A stretch of 40,483 bases of DNA from positions 1 to 40,483 of the forward strand of contig JAISWR010000104.1 of NCBI GenBank assembly GCA_031270985.1. Direction: 5' to 3'. The stretch comes from Bacteroidales bacterium. Lineage in GTDB: Bacteria; Bacteroidota; Bacteroidia; Bacteroidales; UBA4181. Shown here piece after piece: positions 29,457 to 38,300 of this stretch. The notes under the pieces were generated by a model. It saw nothing but the letters and a program-made list of their open reading frames with translations, was not told where the DNA came from and made no database searches. The translations under genes were made by a program, and so were the position numbers. Each line of letters starts with the position of its first letter. Position 1 is the stretch's first letter.

Positions 29457-30815
29457 TCACCTGACCTGTTCCACTATTTCCGCAGGCAACACGTTTTTTT
29501 GTTCTCCGGTGAGCATGTTTTTCAGGCTGACGATGCCTGCGGCTATTTCCGTTTCGCCGGTTATGGCGACAAAAGGTATGGCTTTGTTGTTGGCGTAAGC
29601 CAACTGTTTCTTCATTTTAACGGCTTCCGGATATATTTCGGCATTGATGCCTGCCGCACGTATCTGAGCCAGCAGTTTCAAGGCATAGCGTTCTTCTTTT
29701 TGCCCGAAGTTGATGAACAGCAACCGTGTAGTTTGCATAGAATCTTTCGGGAAAGCGTCCAATTGTGTAAGAACGTCGTAAATGCGGTCAGCGCCGAAAG
29801 ATATGCCCACGCCCGACATATCGGGCAGTCCGAAAACACCCGTGAGGTTGTCGTAGCGTCCGCCTCCGCAAATGCTGCCCATTTCCGCATCCATCGCTTT
29901 TACCTCGAAAATGGCGCCGGTATAATAATTCAGCCCTCGCGCCAGCGTCAGGTCAAACTCAACGGGCATTCGGAGGTTCAATGATTCGGCGTAATCCAGA
30001 ATGACGCACAATTCGCTGATACCGGCTTGTCCGGCTTCGTTGTCCGCCATGAGCGTTTCTAATTTTGCAATTTTCTCGCGGTTACTTCCCGACAGTTGCA
30101 TCACCGGTTGCAGTGCGTTGATTGTTTCGCGAGTAAGCCCTTTTTCAAGCAGTTCTTCCATTACCTTTTCCTGCCCAATTTTTTCTGTTTTGTCAATGGC
30201 TATGGTGATGTCCGATATTTTGTCCTTTTGTCCGATGAGTTCGGCAATGCCCGTCAGAATTTTACGATTATTTATTTTCACTGCCACTCTGATGTTCAGT
30301 TTGTGAAACACTTCGTCGATGATTTGCAACAGTTCCGCTTCGTTGAGCAGGGAGTTGCTGCCCACCACATCGGCGTCGCATTGGTAAAATTCGCGATAGC
30401 GTCCTTTCTGCGGTCTGTCGGCGCGCCACACGGGTTGCACCTGATAGCGCCTGAACGGGAACGATATTTCGCTTTGGTGCTGCACCACAAAACGGGCAAA
30501 AGGCACGGTGAGGTCGTAACGCAACCCTTTTTCACACATTTTTGCCGACAGCCGGTTGAGGTTCTTTTCTGCAATATCGGCATCATTCACATCCGACAGA
30601 AAATCACCCGAATTGAGGATGCGGAACAGCAGTCTGTCGCCTTCCTCGCCGTATTTACCCAGCAAGGTGGACAAATTTTCCGTAGCAGGGGTTTCGATGG
30701 GCTGAAATCCGAAACGCCGGAACACGGTTTTGATGGCGTCGAAAATATAAATCCGCTTCATCATTTCGGACGGGATAAAATCGCGCGTCCCTTTGGGTAT
30801 GGAAGGTTTTTGCAT
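29457..30815 (-). CDS. hisS: Histidine-tRNA ligase
   Basis: [81 protein letters not shown]. Confidence 0.96.
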   Translation of the reverse strand: MQKPSIPKGTRDFIPSEMMKRIYIFDAIKTVFRRFGFQPIETPATENLSTLLGKYGEEGDRLLFRILNSGDFLSDVNDADIAEKNLNRLSAKMCEKGLRYDLTVPFARFVVQHQSEISFPFRRYQVQPVWRADRPQKGRYREFYQCDADVVGSNSLLNEAELLQIIDEVFHKLNIRVAVKINNRKILTGIAELIGQKDKISDITIAIDKTEKIGQEKVMEELLEKGLTRETINALQPVMQLSGSNREKIAKLETLMADNEAGQAGISELCVILDYAESLNLRMPVEFDLTLARGLNYYTGAIFEVKAMDAEMGSICGGGRYDNLTGVFGLPDMSGVGISFGADRIYDVLTQLDAFPKDSMQTTRLLFINFGQKEERYALKLLAQIRAAGINAEIYPEAVKMKKQLAYANNKAIPFVAITGETEIAAGIVSLKNMLTGEQKNVLPAEIVEQVR

Positions 30816-31087
30816 GTTGATTCAAACAGCTAAGAGCGCACAAAGGTAAGAAAGATTTGTCAATTGGGGAAAAGTTTGAAGTGCTATTTTGCCCGTGTAA
30901 GTGACAAAAAAATAACGGTGTGGTCATAAATAGTAAAAGGCTGTCTCCAAAATCCCGTCCGAACGAAGAATTGCGGGAAACGGCGAAGCTTTTACTACAA
31001 GTGATTGTAACATTTTTTTCGCACAATAGCCATTCGTATCAAAAAAATATGTACCTTTGCACGCATATTTAAATATACGATATTATC

Positions 31088-31642
31088 GTGATATTCGATG
31101 GGTTACGTTTAAAAGTGGCGCGAAGGATACTTCGCCGCAAATCGGCAAAATTGAAACGGCAAAAGATGCTGTTTGACTTTGCATCAGCAAAGTACATAGG
31201 CATCATTTGCGCTTCTTCCGACGAAACAAGCGTCAATATTCTGAAATCTTTTCTGCAATTCCTGAGCGGGAACAACATCAAATATCAGGTGCTGGGGTAC
31301 TTTAACGGAAAAAAAATCCCCAACAATTTTCTGTTCCGGAAAGAGATTGATTTCATCACGCAGAATAATTTGAACGCTTTTTGTATTCCGAAAGGAGAGG
31401 TGGCGGAAAAATTCATGACCGAACCGTTCGACATGTTGCTCAATTGCAGCATGAATTGCTACTTTCCCATAGAATATATGGTGCAGGTCTCTATGGCAAA
31501 ATGCAAAGTGGGTATTTCCGGCGATAATTTTCCGGATTATGACCTGATGATAGATGTGGGCAAGAAAAAAGACATCGGATATTTTTTGGACAATCTCCGC
31601 TTGTACCTCTCAAACCTGAGGAATTCGAATTTGCAATCATAA
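31088..31642 (+). CDS. DUF6913-like Bacteroidetes protein
   Basis: Conserved-looking ~180-aa protein; EPFDMLLNCSMNCYFPIEYMVQVSMAKCKVG; TACCTTTG at 31052-31059; directly upstream of dapA. Confidence 0.65.
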   Translation: MIFDGLRLKVARRILRRKSAKLKRQKMLFDFASAKYIGIICASSDETSVNILKSFLQFLSGNNIKYQVLGYFNGKKIPNNFLFRKEIDFITQNNLNAFCIPKGEVAEKFMTEPFDMLLNCSMNCYFPIEYMVQVSMAKCKVGISGDNFPDYDLMIDVGKKKDIGYFLDNLRLYLSNLRNSNLQS

Positions 31643-31657
31643 AAACATTCAATAAAA

Positions 31658-32530
31658 ATGCTGTTTCAAGGCACAGGAGTGGCGTTGGTTACGCCGTTCG
31701 ATCGGGATGGAACTGTTGATTTTAAGGCGTTGAGCCGCATTGTGGAGCACTGTATTTCCGGACAGGCGGATTATTTGGTGGCGATGGGTACCACAGGGGA
31801 ATCCGCCACTTTGTCGCCGGATGAAAACGCGGCTGTGGTGCGGCATATTGTCGCTGTTGCGGCGGAAAGAATCCCTGTTGTGTTGGGCGTGGGCGGAAAC
31901 GATACCGCTAAAATCATCGCGAACATGGGAAACATCAATTTTTCGGGTATTTCGGGGATATTGTCCGTAGCGCCGTATTACAATAAGCCCGCACAATGCG
32001 GCATTATCGCTCATTTTCGTGCGATTGCCGCCCACAGCCCCGTTCCGGTCATCCTGTACAACATTCCGGGACGCACGGGCGTGAACATGACGGCGGAAAC
32101 CACGCTGACACTGGCTCGGGAAGCCCGCATCGCCGGCGTAAAAGAAGCATCGGGCAACATGACGCAAATGATGGCGATCATTGCCGGAAAACCGGATGAT
32201 TTTGCGGTTATCTCCGGCGACGATGCGCTTACGCTTCTCCTGATTGCCGCTGGCGGCAACGGCGTTATTTCGGTAGCGGCCAACGCATTTCCCCAACGTA
32301 TGGCAACACTTGTGCGGGAAGCCCTTGCGAACCGTTTAGAAAAGGCGCGGGAGACGCATTACCGCTTACTGCCGCTTTTTGAATCCTTGATTGCCGATGG
32401 GAATCCTTCCGGCATTAAAGCGACGCTTCACCTGCTGGGACTGTGTGAAAACGTGCTGCGGTTGCCGCTGACGCCCGTGTCGGAGGCAACATACCTGAAA
32501 CTGGAAAAATTCGTGAAAAACGTGCGGTGA
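31658..32530 (+). CDS. dapA: 4-hydroxy-tetrahydrodipicolinate synthase
   Basis: GTGVALVTPFDRDGTVDF; MGTTGESATLS; YNIPGRTGVNM; IAGVKEASGNM. Confidence 0.95.
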   Translation: MLFQGTGVALVTPFDRDGTVDFKALSRIVEHCISGQADYLVAMGTTGESATLSPDENAAVVRHIVAVAAERIPVVLGVGGNDTAKIIANMGNINFSGISGILSVAPYYNKPAQCGIIAHFRAIAAHSPVPVILYNIPGRTGVNMTAETTLTLAREARIAGVKEASGNMTQMMAIIAGKPDDFAVISGDDALTLLLIAAGGNGVISVAANAFPQRMATLVREALANRLEKARETHYRLLPLFESLIADGNPSGIKATLHLLGLCENVLRLPLTPVSEATYLKLEKFVKNVR

Positions 32531-33432
32531 ACAAACAGTTATTGTCCGGATTCCTGTTGCTTACATTTTTGCGGTACGCCTCCGCCGCCGGTGACTGGAA
32601 AAGCGGCGCCACGGCAGGTCTGTCCGTCGCACTGGGCAACAAAATTATCCGCATAGGCGCGTTTGCCGCCGCATGGATTGCTTATGCCGACAGGATACAA
32701 TACAATCCCGGCATACGGCTGTTGTATCATTTCAAAAATCTGGGACCTCCCGGCAAATACATGGAACTTAACGTCAGCAACGGATTGCTGGTGGGCTGGG
32801 GAAAGCGGGATGCGGACGACAACCCGTTTGTCAATAGTGTTGCCAACCATACCGGACGGCGCTACAGCATTGCCTATGCCTGTAATATTTATCGGGACGG
32901 TATGCAGATGAACCAAAAAACAGGCACTGTAGCCCTTCAGATACGCCGCCTGAGCATCATCGCGGAAAACGACCTGCTGGGCGACGGTAAAGACCGTTTC
33001 CGCACGGGAGCTTTAGCGGTGCAGTACCGGCGCTTCAACAACATTTTGGGCATAAGCATCATCACATGGACAGGCGAAAAAGGCAAACGCGTCACAGAAA
33101 GCGGCTACCCGTCGCGAAGAGGCTACCGCGAAACGACCCGCTTCGGTAACTGCTCGCATGGCATTATCGCCTTGCAGGTGCAACACCACGCAGGATACGG
33201 TCAAAACATACACGCAGCGGCAGGCGTGGATGCGGAACAAATCCGTCACCTGTTTCAAAACCGCCTCACCCACGATTTGTGTTTCCTACCTGCCGAATGG
33301 GTAAAAACCCCAAGTTCGCATGTCCCGATGCTGGACGCCGACGAAAATATGTACCTGTTCCTGCCCGGACAAAAAATCCGTAAACCGTCTTTTTACGGCA
33401 ATATTGCCGCCAATCCCGGATTATTCTACTAA
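32527..33432 (+). CDS. Secreted protein resembling polymorphic toxin type 23 (Ntox23-like) domain
   Basis: GTG start overlaps the dapA TGA; signal-like MNKQLLSGFLLLTFLRYASAAG; DRFRTGALAVQYRRFNNILGISIITWTG; GVDAEQIRHLFQNRLTHD; C-terminal GNIAANPGLFY. Confidence 0.6.
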   Translation: MNKQLLSGFLLLTFLRYASAAGDWKSGATAGLSVALGNKIIRIGAFAAAWIAYADRIQYNPGIRLLYHFKNLGPPGKYMELNVSNGLLVGWGKRDADDNPFVNSVANHTGRRYSIAYACNIYRDGMQMNQKTGTVALQIRRLSIIAENDLLGDGKDRFRTGALAVQYRRFNNILGISIITWTGEKGKRVTESGYPSRRGYRETTRFGNCSHGIIALQVQHHAGYGQNIHAAAGVDAEQIRHLFQNRLTHDLCFLPAEWVKTPSSHVPMLDADENMYLFLPGQKIRKPSFYGNIAANPGLFY

Positions 33433-33534
33433 CGAAGGCAGGATTTTGACGTGTGTCGGATCATTTTTTCATCCCTTGGCTTTGCAACAATTTGAAATGC
33501 GTCCTTTTCCTTTTCCTTTTCAATTTATTTCATT

Positions 33535-33542
33535 TATCTTTG
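33535..33542 (+). promoter_or_regulatory. Bacteroidetes -7 box (TATCTTTG) upstream of the DUF4469-like mini-protein
   Basis: TATCTTTG, 33 nt before the ATG; -33 box unclear. Confidence 0.4.
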
Positions 33543-33574
33543 CCATCAAATTATTCATCAATCAAAAAACCGTT

Positions 33575-33847
33575 ATGGCAAAAAAGATCACATGGAAAGT
33601 ATGGCTCAGGCTCAATTTGCTGACCCGGGATGACAGGGACGATTACGTAGCCGAAGACGGCAGGGTGATCCCGCTGGGGTATCCTGTCACGGAGAATAAC
33701 CCTAAAAAAATCATTTGCCGCGTGCCGGACGCTCTGACTGTAGGACAATCCTACGCCATGAAGATCGTAACGAGGTTCACTTCCGGCAACAGCCCATTGC
33801 ATGACCCCCGCACCATCATTTTCGACAAACCGGTTGCGGCAGCATAG
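33575..33847 (+). CDS. 90-aa protein: N-terminal strand of HU-like domain joined directly to a DUF4469-like C-terminal domain
   Basis: MAKKITWKVWLRLNLLTRDDRDDYVAE resembles the HU-like N-terminus; YPVTENNPKKIICRVPDALTVGQSYAMKIVTRFTSGNSPLHDPRTIIFDKP resembles DUF4469. Confidence 0.6.
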   Translation: MAKKITWKVWLRLNLLTRDDRDDYVAEDGRVIPLGYPVTENNPKKIICRVPDALTVGQSYAMKIVTRFTSGNSPLHDPRTIIFDKPVAAA

Positions 33848-33884
33848 TGTTGCACGGCGACCGTAATGATCAATCAAAGGCGGC

Positions 33885-34838
33885 ATGATGACAGAAAAAC
33901 TGATTTATTTGGAAGACATTAGCCCGTTGGATTTCTACGGGGTGAACAATGTTTTGTATGAAAAACTGCGCGGTTTTTTTCCGAGACTGAAAATCGTTGC
34001 GCGCGGCGACCGGATCAAAGCGGCAGGCGAGGAATCCGAACTTTTGCGTTTTGAGACCGCCGTCGGACGCCTGATAGCGTATTACCGGACATGCCGGCAT
34101 CTCACTGAGGAGGACGTCCTCCGGCTGGCGAACGGCGATATGAAGGAGGACGAACCTGCCGTCCTCATCGACGATGTGATCGTTTACGGCAACGGCGGCA
34201 AGAGCATCAGGGCGCGCACGGTCAATCAGCGTTTGCTCGTTGAGCGGTACGGTCATGCTGACCTGATTTTTGCCTCCGGTCCCGCGGGAACGGGCAAAAC
34301 CTACACCGCTATTGCCCTTGCCGTAGCCGCCTTTAAAAGAAAATCCGTAAAAAAACTCATCCTCACCCGTCCCGCTGTGGAAGCGGGCGAAAAACTCGGG
34401 TTCCTCCCCGGCGACCTTAAAGACAAACTTGATCCTTACCTGCAACCACTCTACGACGCCCTGCACGACATGCTTCCCCCGCATCGTCTGGCAGAGTTGA
34501 TTGCCGAAGAAATCGTACAAATCGTCCCGCTTGCCTACATGCGCGGACGGACGCTCGACAACGCCTGTGTCATCCTCGACGAAGCGCAGAACGCCACAGT
34601 GGGGCAACTGAAAATGTTCCTCACCCGTATGGGGCCCAACGCCAAATTCATCGTTACCGGCGACGCCACACAAATTGACCTGCCCGACAAACGACTTTCG
34701 GGATTCGAAACTACCGTGAACATCCTCGAAGACATACCCGGAATAGCCGTTGTACGCTTCGACGGACGCGACATCATACGCCATCCGCTGGTGAAACATA
34801 TCGTTGCCGCCTATCACCGCAACGAATCGCAGGAGTGA
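33885..34838 (+). CDS. phoH: PhoH family ATPase
   Basis: FASGPAGTGKTYTAIALAVAAFKRKSVKKLILTRPAVEAGEKLGFLPGDLKDKLDPYLQPLYDAL; RTLDNACVILDEAQNATVGQLKMFLTRMG. Confidence 0.93.
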   Translation: MMTEKLIYLEDISPLDFYGVNNVLYEKLRGFFPRLKIVARGDRIKAAGEESELLRFETAVGRLIAYYRTCRHLTEEDVLRLANGDMKEDEPAVLIDDVIVYGNGGKSIRARTVNQRLLVERYGHADLIFASGPAGTGKTYTAIALAVAAFKRKSVKKLILTRPAVEAGEKLGFLPGDLKDKLDPYLQPLYDALHDMLPPHRLAELIAEEIVQIVPLAYMRGRTLDNACVILDEAQNATVGQLKMFLTRMGPNAKFIVTGDATQIDLPDKRLSGFETTVNILEDIPGIAVVRFDGRDIIRHPLVKHIVAAYHRNESQE

Positions 34839-34869
34839 CGTTGCCCGCGCCGGCGTCTTTGTCTGCCTC

Positions 34870-35340
34870 TTACCGGTGGTGATACGCTTCTCCTTTGATG
34901 ATGGTCAGGGCGCGATACACCTGTTCGTACAGCAGCAGGCGTATCATCTGGTGCGAAAAGGTGAGACTGGAAAAGGATATTTGCCCGTCGGCATGCCGGT
35001 ACACGGCCGGCGAAAAACCGTAGGGTCCGCCCACCGCCAATACCAGATTTTTCACGCTCGCAGTCATCTTCCGTTCCAGCCACTGCGCCATTTCTTCCGA
35101 CGAAAACATCTTCCCGTGTTCGTCCAGCAGGTACAACTCGTCCGCAGGATCTATCGCGGCAAGAATGGCGTCGCCTTCCATCGTTTTTTGCCTTTCAATG
35201 TCCTGTTTCGGCAGGTTTTTGGGTGTCACGCATATAACGGAGTATGCAATGTAGTGTTTCAGGCGTTTTTCGTATTCCGCCAGCCCCGCCTGCAACCATT
35301 GTTCAGCCGTTTTGCCCACCCAAAGGAATGTGATTTTCAT
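34870..35340 (-). CDS. rlmH: 23S rRNA (pseudouridine1915-N3)-methyltransferase RlmH
   Basis: MKITFLWVGKTAEQWLQAGLAEYEKRLKHY; LYLLDEHGKMFSSEEMAQWL; LVLAVGGPYGFSPAVY; SFSSLTFSHQMIRLLLYEQVYRALTI. Start at 35340, not the listed 35541. Confidence 0.94.
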   Translation of the reverse strand: MKITFLWVGKTAEQWLQAGLAEYEKRLKHYIAYSVICVTPKNLPKQDIERQKTMEGDAILAAIDPADELYLLDEHGKMFSSEEMAQWLERKMTASVKNLVLAVGGPYGFSPAVYRHADGQISFSSLTFSHQMIRLLLYEQVYRALTIIKGEAYHHR

Positions 35341-35368
35341 GATTTCCCGAATCCCGAGGAGACAGATT

Positions 35369-36841
35369 TTAATAAGCTCTGGCAAAAAGCACTCTTCGCG
35401 CGGAGGGTTTTCCCGTAAGGATACATTTTCCGCTTTCTTCGGGGGCGTCCAGCGGGATGCAGCGGATGGTTGCCTTGGTATCTTCCTTGATGCGGTCTTC
35501 CGTTTCCGAAGTCCCGTCCCAGTGTGCCATGATGAACCCACCCCTGTCCAGAATCTCCTTAAATTCGTCGTACGAATCGGTTTGAAAAGTATTGGCGTTG
35601 CGGAAAGCCAGCGCTCGGCGGTACAGATTGTCCTGAATGTCGTCCATCAAGCGAACCGTCGTGTTCACCGCCTCGTGCAGCGGATATACGTTTTTTTCAA
35701 ATGTGTCGCGGCGGGCGATTTCCACGGTGCCGTTTTCCAAATCGCGCGGTCCGACGACCATACGCACGGGGATGCCTTTCAGTTCATGCTCGGCAAATTT
35801 AAATCCCGGTTTGACAGTGTCGCGGTCGTCAAATTTCACGGTAAGCCCGTTGGCTTCCAATTCTTTTTTCAGCGGCAATATTTTTTCGCGGAGCGCGGAC
35901 AGTTGTTCCGTTTTTTGGTAAATCGGCACGATGACTACATGTATGGGCGCAAGTTTCGGGGGCAACACCAGCCCTTTGTCATCCGAATGCGCCATGACGA
36001 GCGCCCCCATCAGCCGTGTGGACACGCCCCATGAAGTAGCCCATACATAATCCAGAGTTCCTTCGCGGGTAGCAAATTTCACATCGAACGCTTTGGCGAA
36101 ATTCTGTCCCAAAAAGTGCGACGTTCCCGCTTGGAGCGCTTTTCCGTCCTGCATCATCGTTTCAATGCAGTAGGTCTCCAGCGCTCCGGCAAAACGTTCA
36201 TTTGCCGTTTTTACGCCTTCAATCACCGGCACGCCCATGTATTTTTCGACAAAATCGGCATATACGTGTATCATCCGCACGGTTTCTTCCATTGCCTCCG
36301 CTTGGGTGGCATGTGCCGTATGTCCTTCCTGCCACAGAAATTCAGCTGTGCGCAGAAACAGCCGTGTACGCATCTCCCACCGCACTACGTTTGCCCATTG
36401 GTTGATCAATAGGGGCAGGTCGCGGTACGACTGTATCCAATCCTTATATGTATTCCAGATGATGGTTTCCGAAGTGGGGCGCACAATCAGTTCTTCTTCC
36501 AGTTTGGCGTCACTGTCCACCACGATGTCCTTTCCGTCGGGCGAATTTTTCAGGCGATAATGCGTTACCACCGCACATTCCTTGGCAAATCCCTCTACGT
36601 GGCTTGCCTCGCGGCTGAAAAACGATTTTGGTATGAATAACGGAAAATATGCATTCACATGCCCCGTATCTTTGAACATCCTGTCCAGACGGTCGCGCAT
36701 TTTTTCCCAAATTGCATATCCGTACGGTTTGATGACCATACACCCTCTTACGGCTGAATTGTCCGCCAAATCTGCCTTTACGACCAATTCGTTGTACCAT
36801 TGCGAATAATTTTCTTTCCTACTTGTAACACCTTTTGACAT
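35369..36841 (-). CDS. proS: Proline-tRNA ligase, short archaeal/eukaryotic-type architecture
   Basis: [104 protein letters not shown]; no long insertion domain. Confidence 0.95.
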   Translation of the reverse strand: MSKGVTSRKENYSQWYNELVVKADLADNSAVRGCMVIKPYGYAIWEKMRDRLDRMFKDTGHVNAYFPLFIPKSFFSREASHVEGFAKECAVVTHYRLKNSPDGKDIVVDSDAKLEEELIVRPTSETIIWNTYKDWIQSYRDLPLLINQWANVVRWEMRTRLFLRTAEFLWQEGHTAHATQAEAMEETVRMIHVYADFVEKYMGVPVIEGVKTANERFAGALETYCIETMMQDGKALQAGTSHFLGQNFAKAFDVKFATREGTLDYVWATSWGVSTRLMGALVMAHSDDKGLVLPPKLAPIHVVIVPIYQKTEQLSALREKILPLKKELEANGLTVKFDDRDTVKPGFKFAEHELKGIPVRMVVGPRDLENGTVEIARRDTFEKNVYPLHEAVNTTVRLMDDIQDNLYRRALAFRNANTFQTDSYDEFKEILDRGGFIMAHWDGTSETEDRIKEDTKATIRCIPLDAPEESGKCILTGKPSARRVLFARAY

Positions 36842-36943
36842 CGAAATTTTTTTTTGGTATAAAATTTGTATGATATTTTATAAGTGAATATAATCGCAAA
36901 AATAATAATTTTACATCAAATCAAAAATCTAGGAGGACAAGTC

Positions 36944-38242
36944 ATGAAGATAATGTATTTTTTCCCCTGCACAATTGCCTTAATGATGGCAAGTGGTTGT
37001 TCGTCCGGAAGGGTAGCTGCTTTCTACGATGACGACATTTATTACAACCCCGACAAGCGCACTGAGGCTGTAGCGTCCCACCAGGTGGCAGAGCCGGTAT
37101 CTACCGCTGCAGCAGAGAGTTATAACAATCAGACGTCTGCCGACGACGGATTGAGTAATTACGAGAAATACCGTATGGCGCTGGAAACGGGAGACGCCCA
37201 AAGCGCATCGGTAGAATATTACGAAACGCCAGTTTCGGAAACCCAGCAGAAATCATCTGCCGCATACGTGGAATCCACCCAAACCAAAGACGAATCGGGT
37301 AATACGTACATCACCAATAATTATTACGATAATTATTATGATAATTCGTATGATAATTCGTATGCTTACCGCATGAGCCGCTTTGACAGGTTTTGGTACG
37401 ATCCTTGGTACTATCCATCCGTGAGTTCGTGGTACAGCCCTTATTACAACTGGAGATGGGGATGGGGATGGGGATGGGGCGGATATCCGTACTATTCCTA
37501 CTACCACTACTATCCGTATCGTACGTATTATTACGGTTATCGGGATTACTATTATCCGCATTATTACAACCCCAGACCGGTAGTGGTTGTTTCCGGACAG
37601 TTGCACCGTCGCAGCGGAGGATTGACCTATACTTCCGCTTCTGCCGGAAGGCGTACCTCTACGGCAGTTTCTCCGAACAGGACGAGCACAATCGGTTCTA
37701 CCTATCGCTCCGCCAATTCGCCGTCTGTATATACGCGCTCGGCAACTTCGTCGTCGGCTTACCGCAGCAGCACCGGTACACCGGCTAATCGTAGCGGCGC
37801 CGCCAATGTGTCAAGAACCGAAAGTTCATCGCAGGTAAGGACAAACACGAGTTCGTCGCCAGTAAGGACAAACACGAGTTCATCCTCGGTGAGGACGGGC
37901 ACGAGTTCATCGCCGGTGAGGACGGGCACAAGCACAAGCACAAGCACAAGCGGCACACGGTCTTCATACGCTACGCCGCGCACCGAAGGCACTGTTTCTT
38001 CCGGCACGCCGTCGCGTTCGTCGTCTTCGGGCAGTTCGCCTTCCTATTCATCGCCGGCACGCAGCAGTTCAAGTAGTTCGTCGAGCTATTCCGCTCCGGC
38101 ACGCAGCAGTTCAAGCAGTTCGTCGAGCTATTCCGCTCCGGCACGCAGCAGTTCGAGTTACAGCGCTCCGTCAAGTTCGTCATCGTCATCTTCTTCGAGA
38201 AGCAGCAGTTCTTCGTCTTCCTCTTCGGGAGGAAGACGCTGA
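36944..38242 (+). CDS. Lipoprotein with Tyr-rich middle and Ser-rich repetitive C-terminus
   Basis: AGGAGG at 36931, ATG at 36944; MKIMYFFPCTIALMMASGCSSG lipobox; YDNYYDNSYDNSYAYR, WRWGWGWGWGGYPYYSYYHYYPYRTYYYGYRDYYYPHYY, then VRTNTSSSP and ARSSSSSSSSYSAP repeats. Confidence 0.75.
   Translation: MKIMYFFPCTIALMMASGCSSGRVAAFYDDDIYYNPDKRTEAVASHQVAEPVSTAAAESYNNQTSADDGLSNYEKYRMALETGDAQSASVEYYETPVSETQQKSSAAYVESTQTKDESGNTYITNNYYDNYYDNSYDNSYAYRMSRFDRFWYDPWYYPSVSSWYSPYYNWRWGWGWGWGGYPYYSYYHYYPYRTYYYGYRDYYYPHYYNPRPVVVVSGQLHRRSGGLTYTSASAGRRTSTAVSPNRTSTIGSTYRSANSPSVYTRSATSSSAYRSSTGTPANRSGAANVSRTESSSQVRTNTSSSPVRTNTSSSSVRTGTSSSPVRTGTSTSTSTSGTRSSYATPRTEGTVSSGTPSRSSSSGSSPSYSSPARSSSSSSSSYSAPARSSSSSSSSYSAPARSSSSYSAPSSSSSSSSSRSSSSSSSSSGGRR
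37458..37479 (+). other. G-quadruplex-capable motif in the coding strand
   Basis: GGGGATGGGGATGGGGATGGGG: four G4 runs (37458-61, 37464-67, 37470-73, 37476-79) with 2-nt loops, encoding GWGWGWG. Confidence 0.7.
37835..37942 (+). repeat. 27-bp in-frame tandem repeat
   Basis: gtaaggacaaacacgagttcgtcgcca and three following related units, encoding VRT(N/G)TSSS(P/S). Confidence 0.75.
38056..38160 (+). repeat. 42-bp in-frame tandem repeat
   Basis: ggcacgcagcagttcaag(t/c)agttcgtcgagctattccgctcc at 38056 and 38098, partial copy at 38140; encodes ARSSSSSSSSYSAP. Confidence 0.8.
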
Positions 38243-38300
38243 CGGCAACAAACGGCAGCACCATATAAGATATTATTGATCACTTTCAAGCTTTGATGCC

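Noticed and set aside
30096-30833. 245-aa plus-strand ORF opposite hisS
   Set aside because: Antisense shadow of hisS, no domain.
33870-34817. 315-aa minus-strand ORF opposite phoH
   Set aside because: Antisense shadow; phoH has full Walker motifs in the plus frame.
35312-36034. 240-aa plus-strand ORF opposite rlmH start and proS
   Set aside because: Overlaps two confident genes antisense; no domain.
37835-38160. Direct repeats considered as a CRISPR array
   Set aside because: Repeats are contiguous multiples of three in one ORF, without unique spacers; they are coding repeats.
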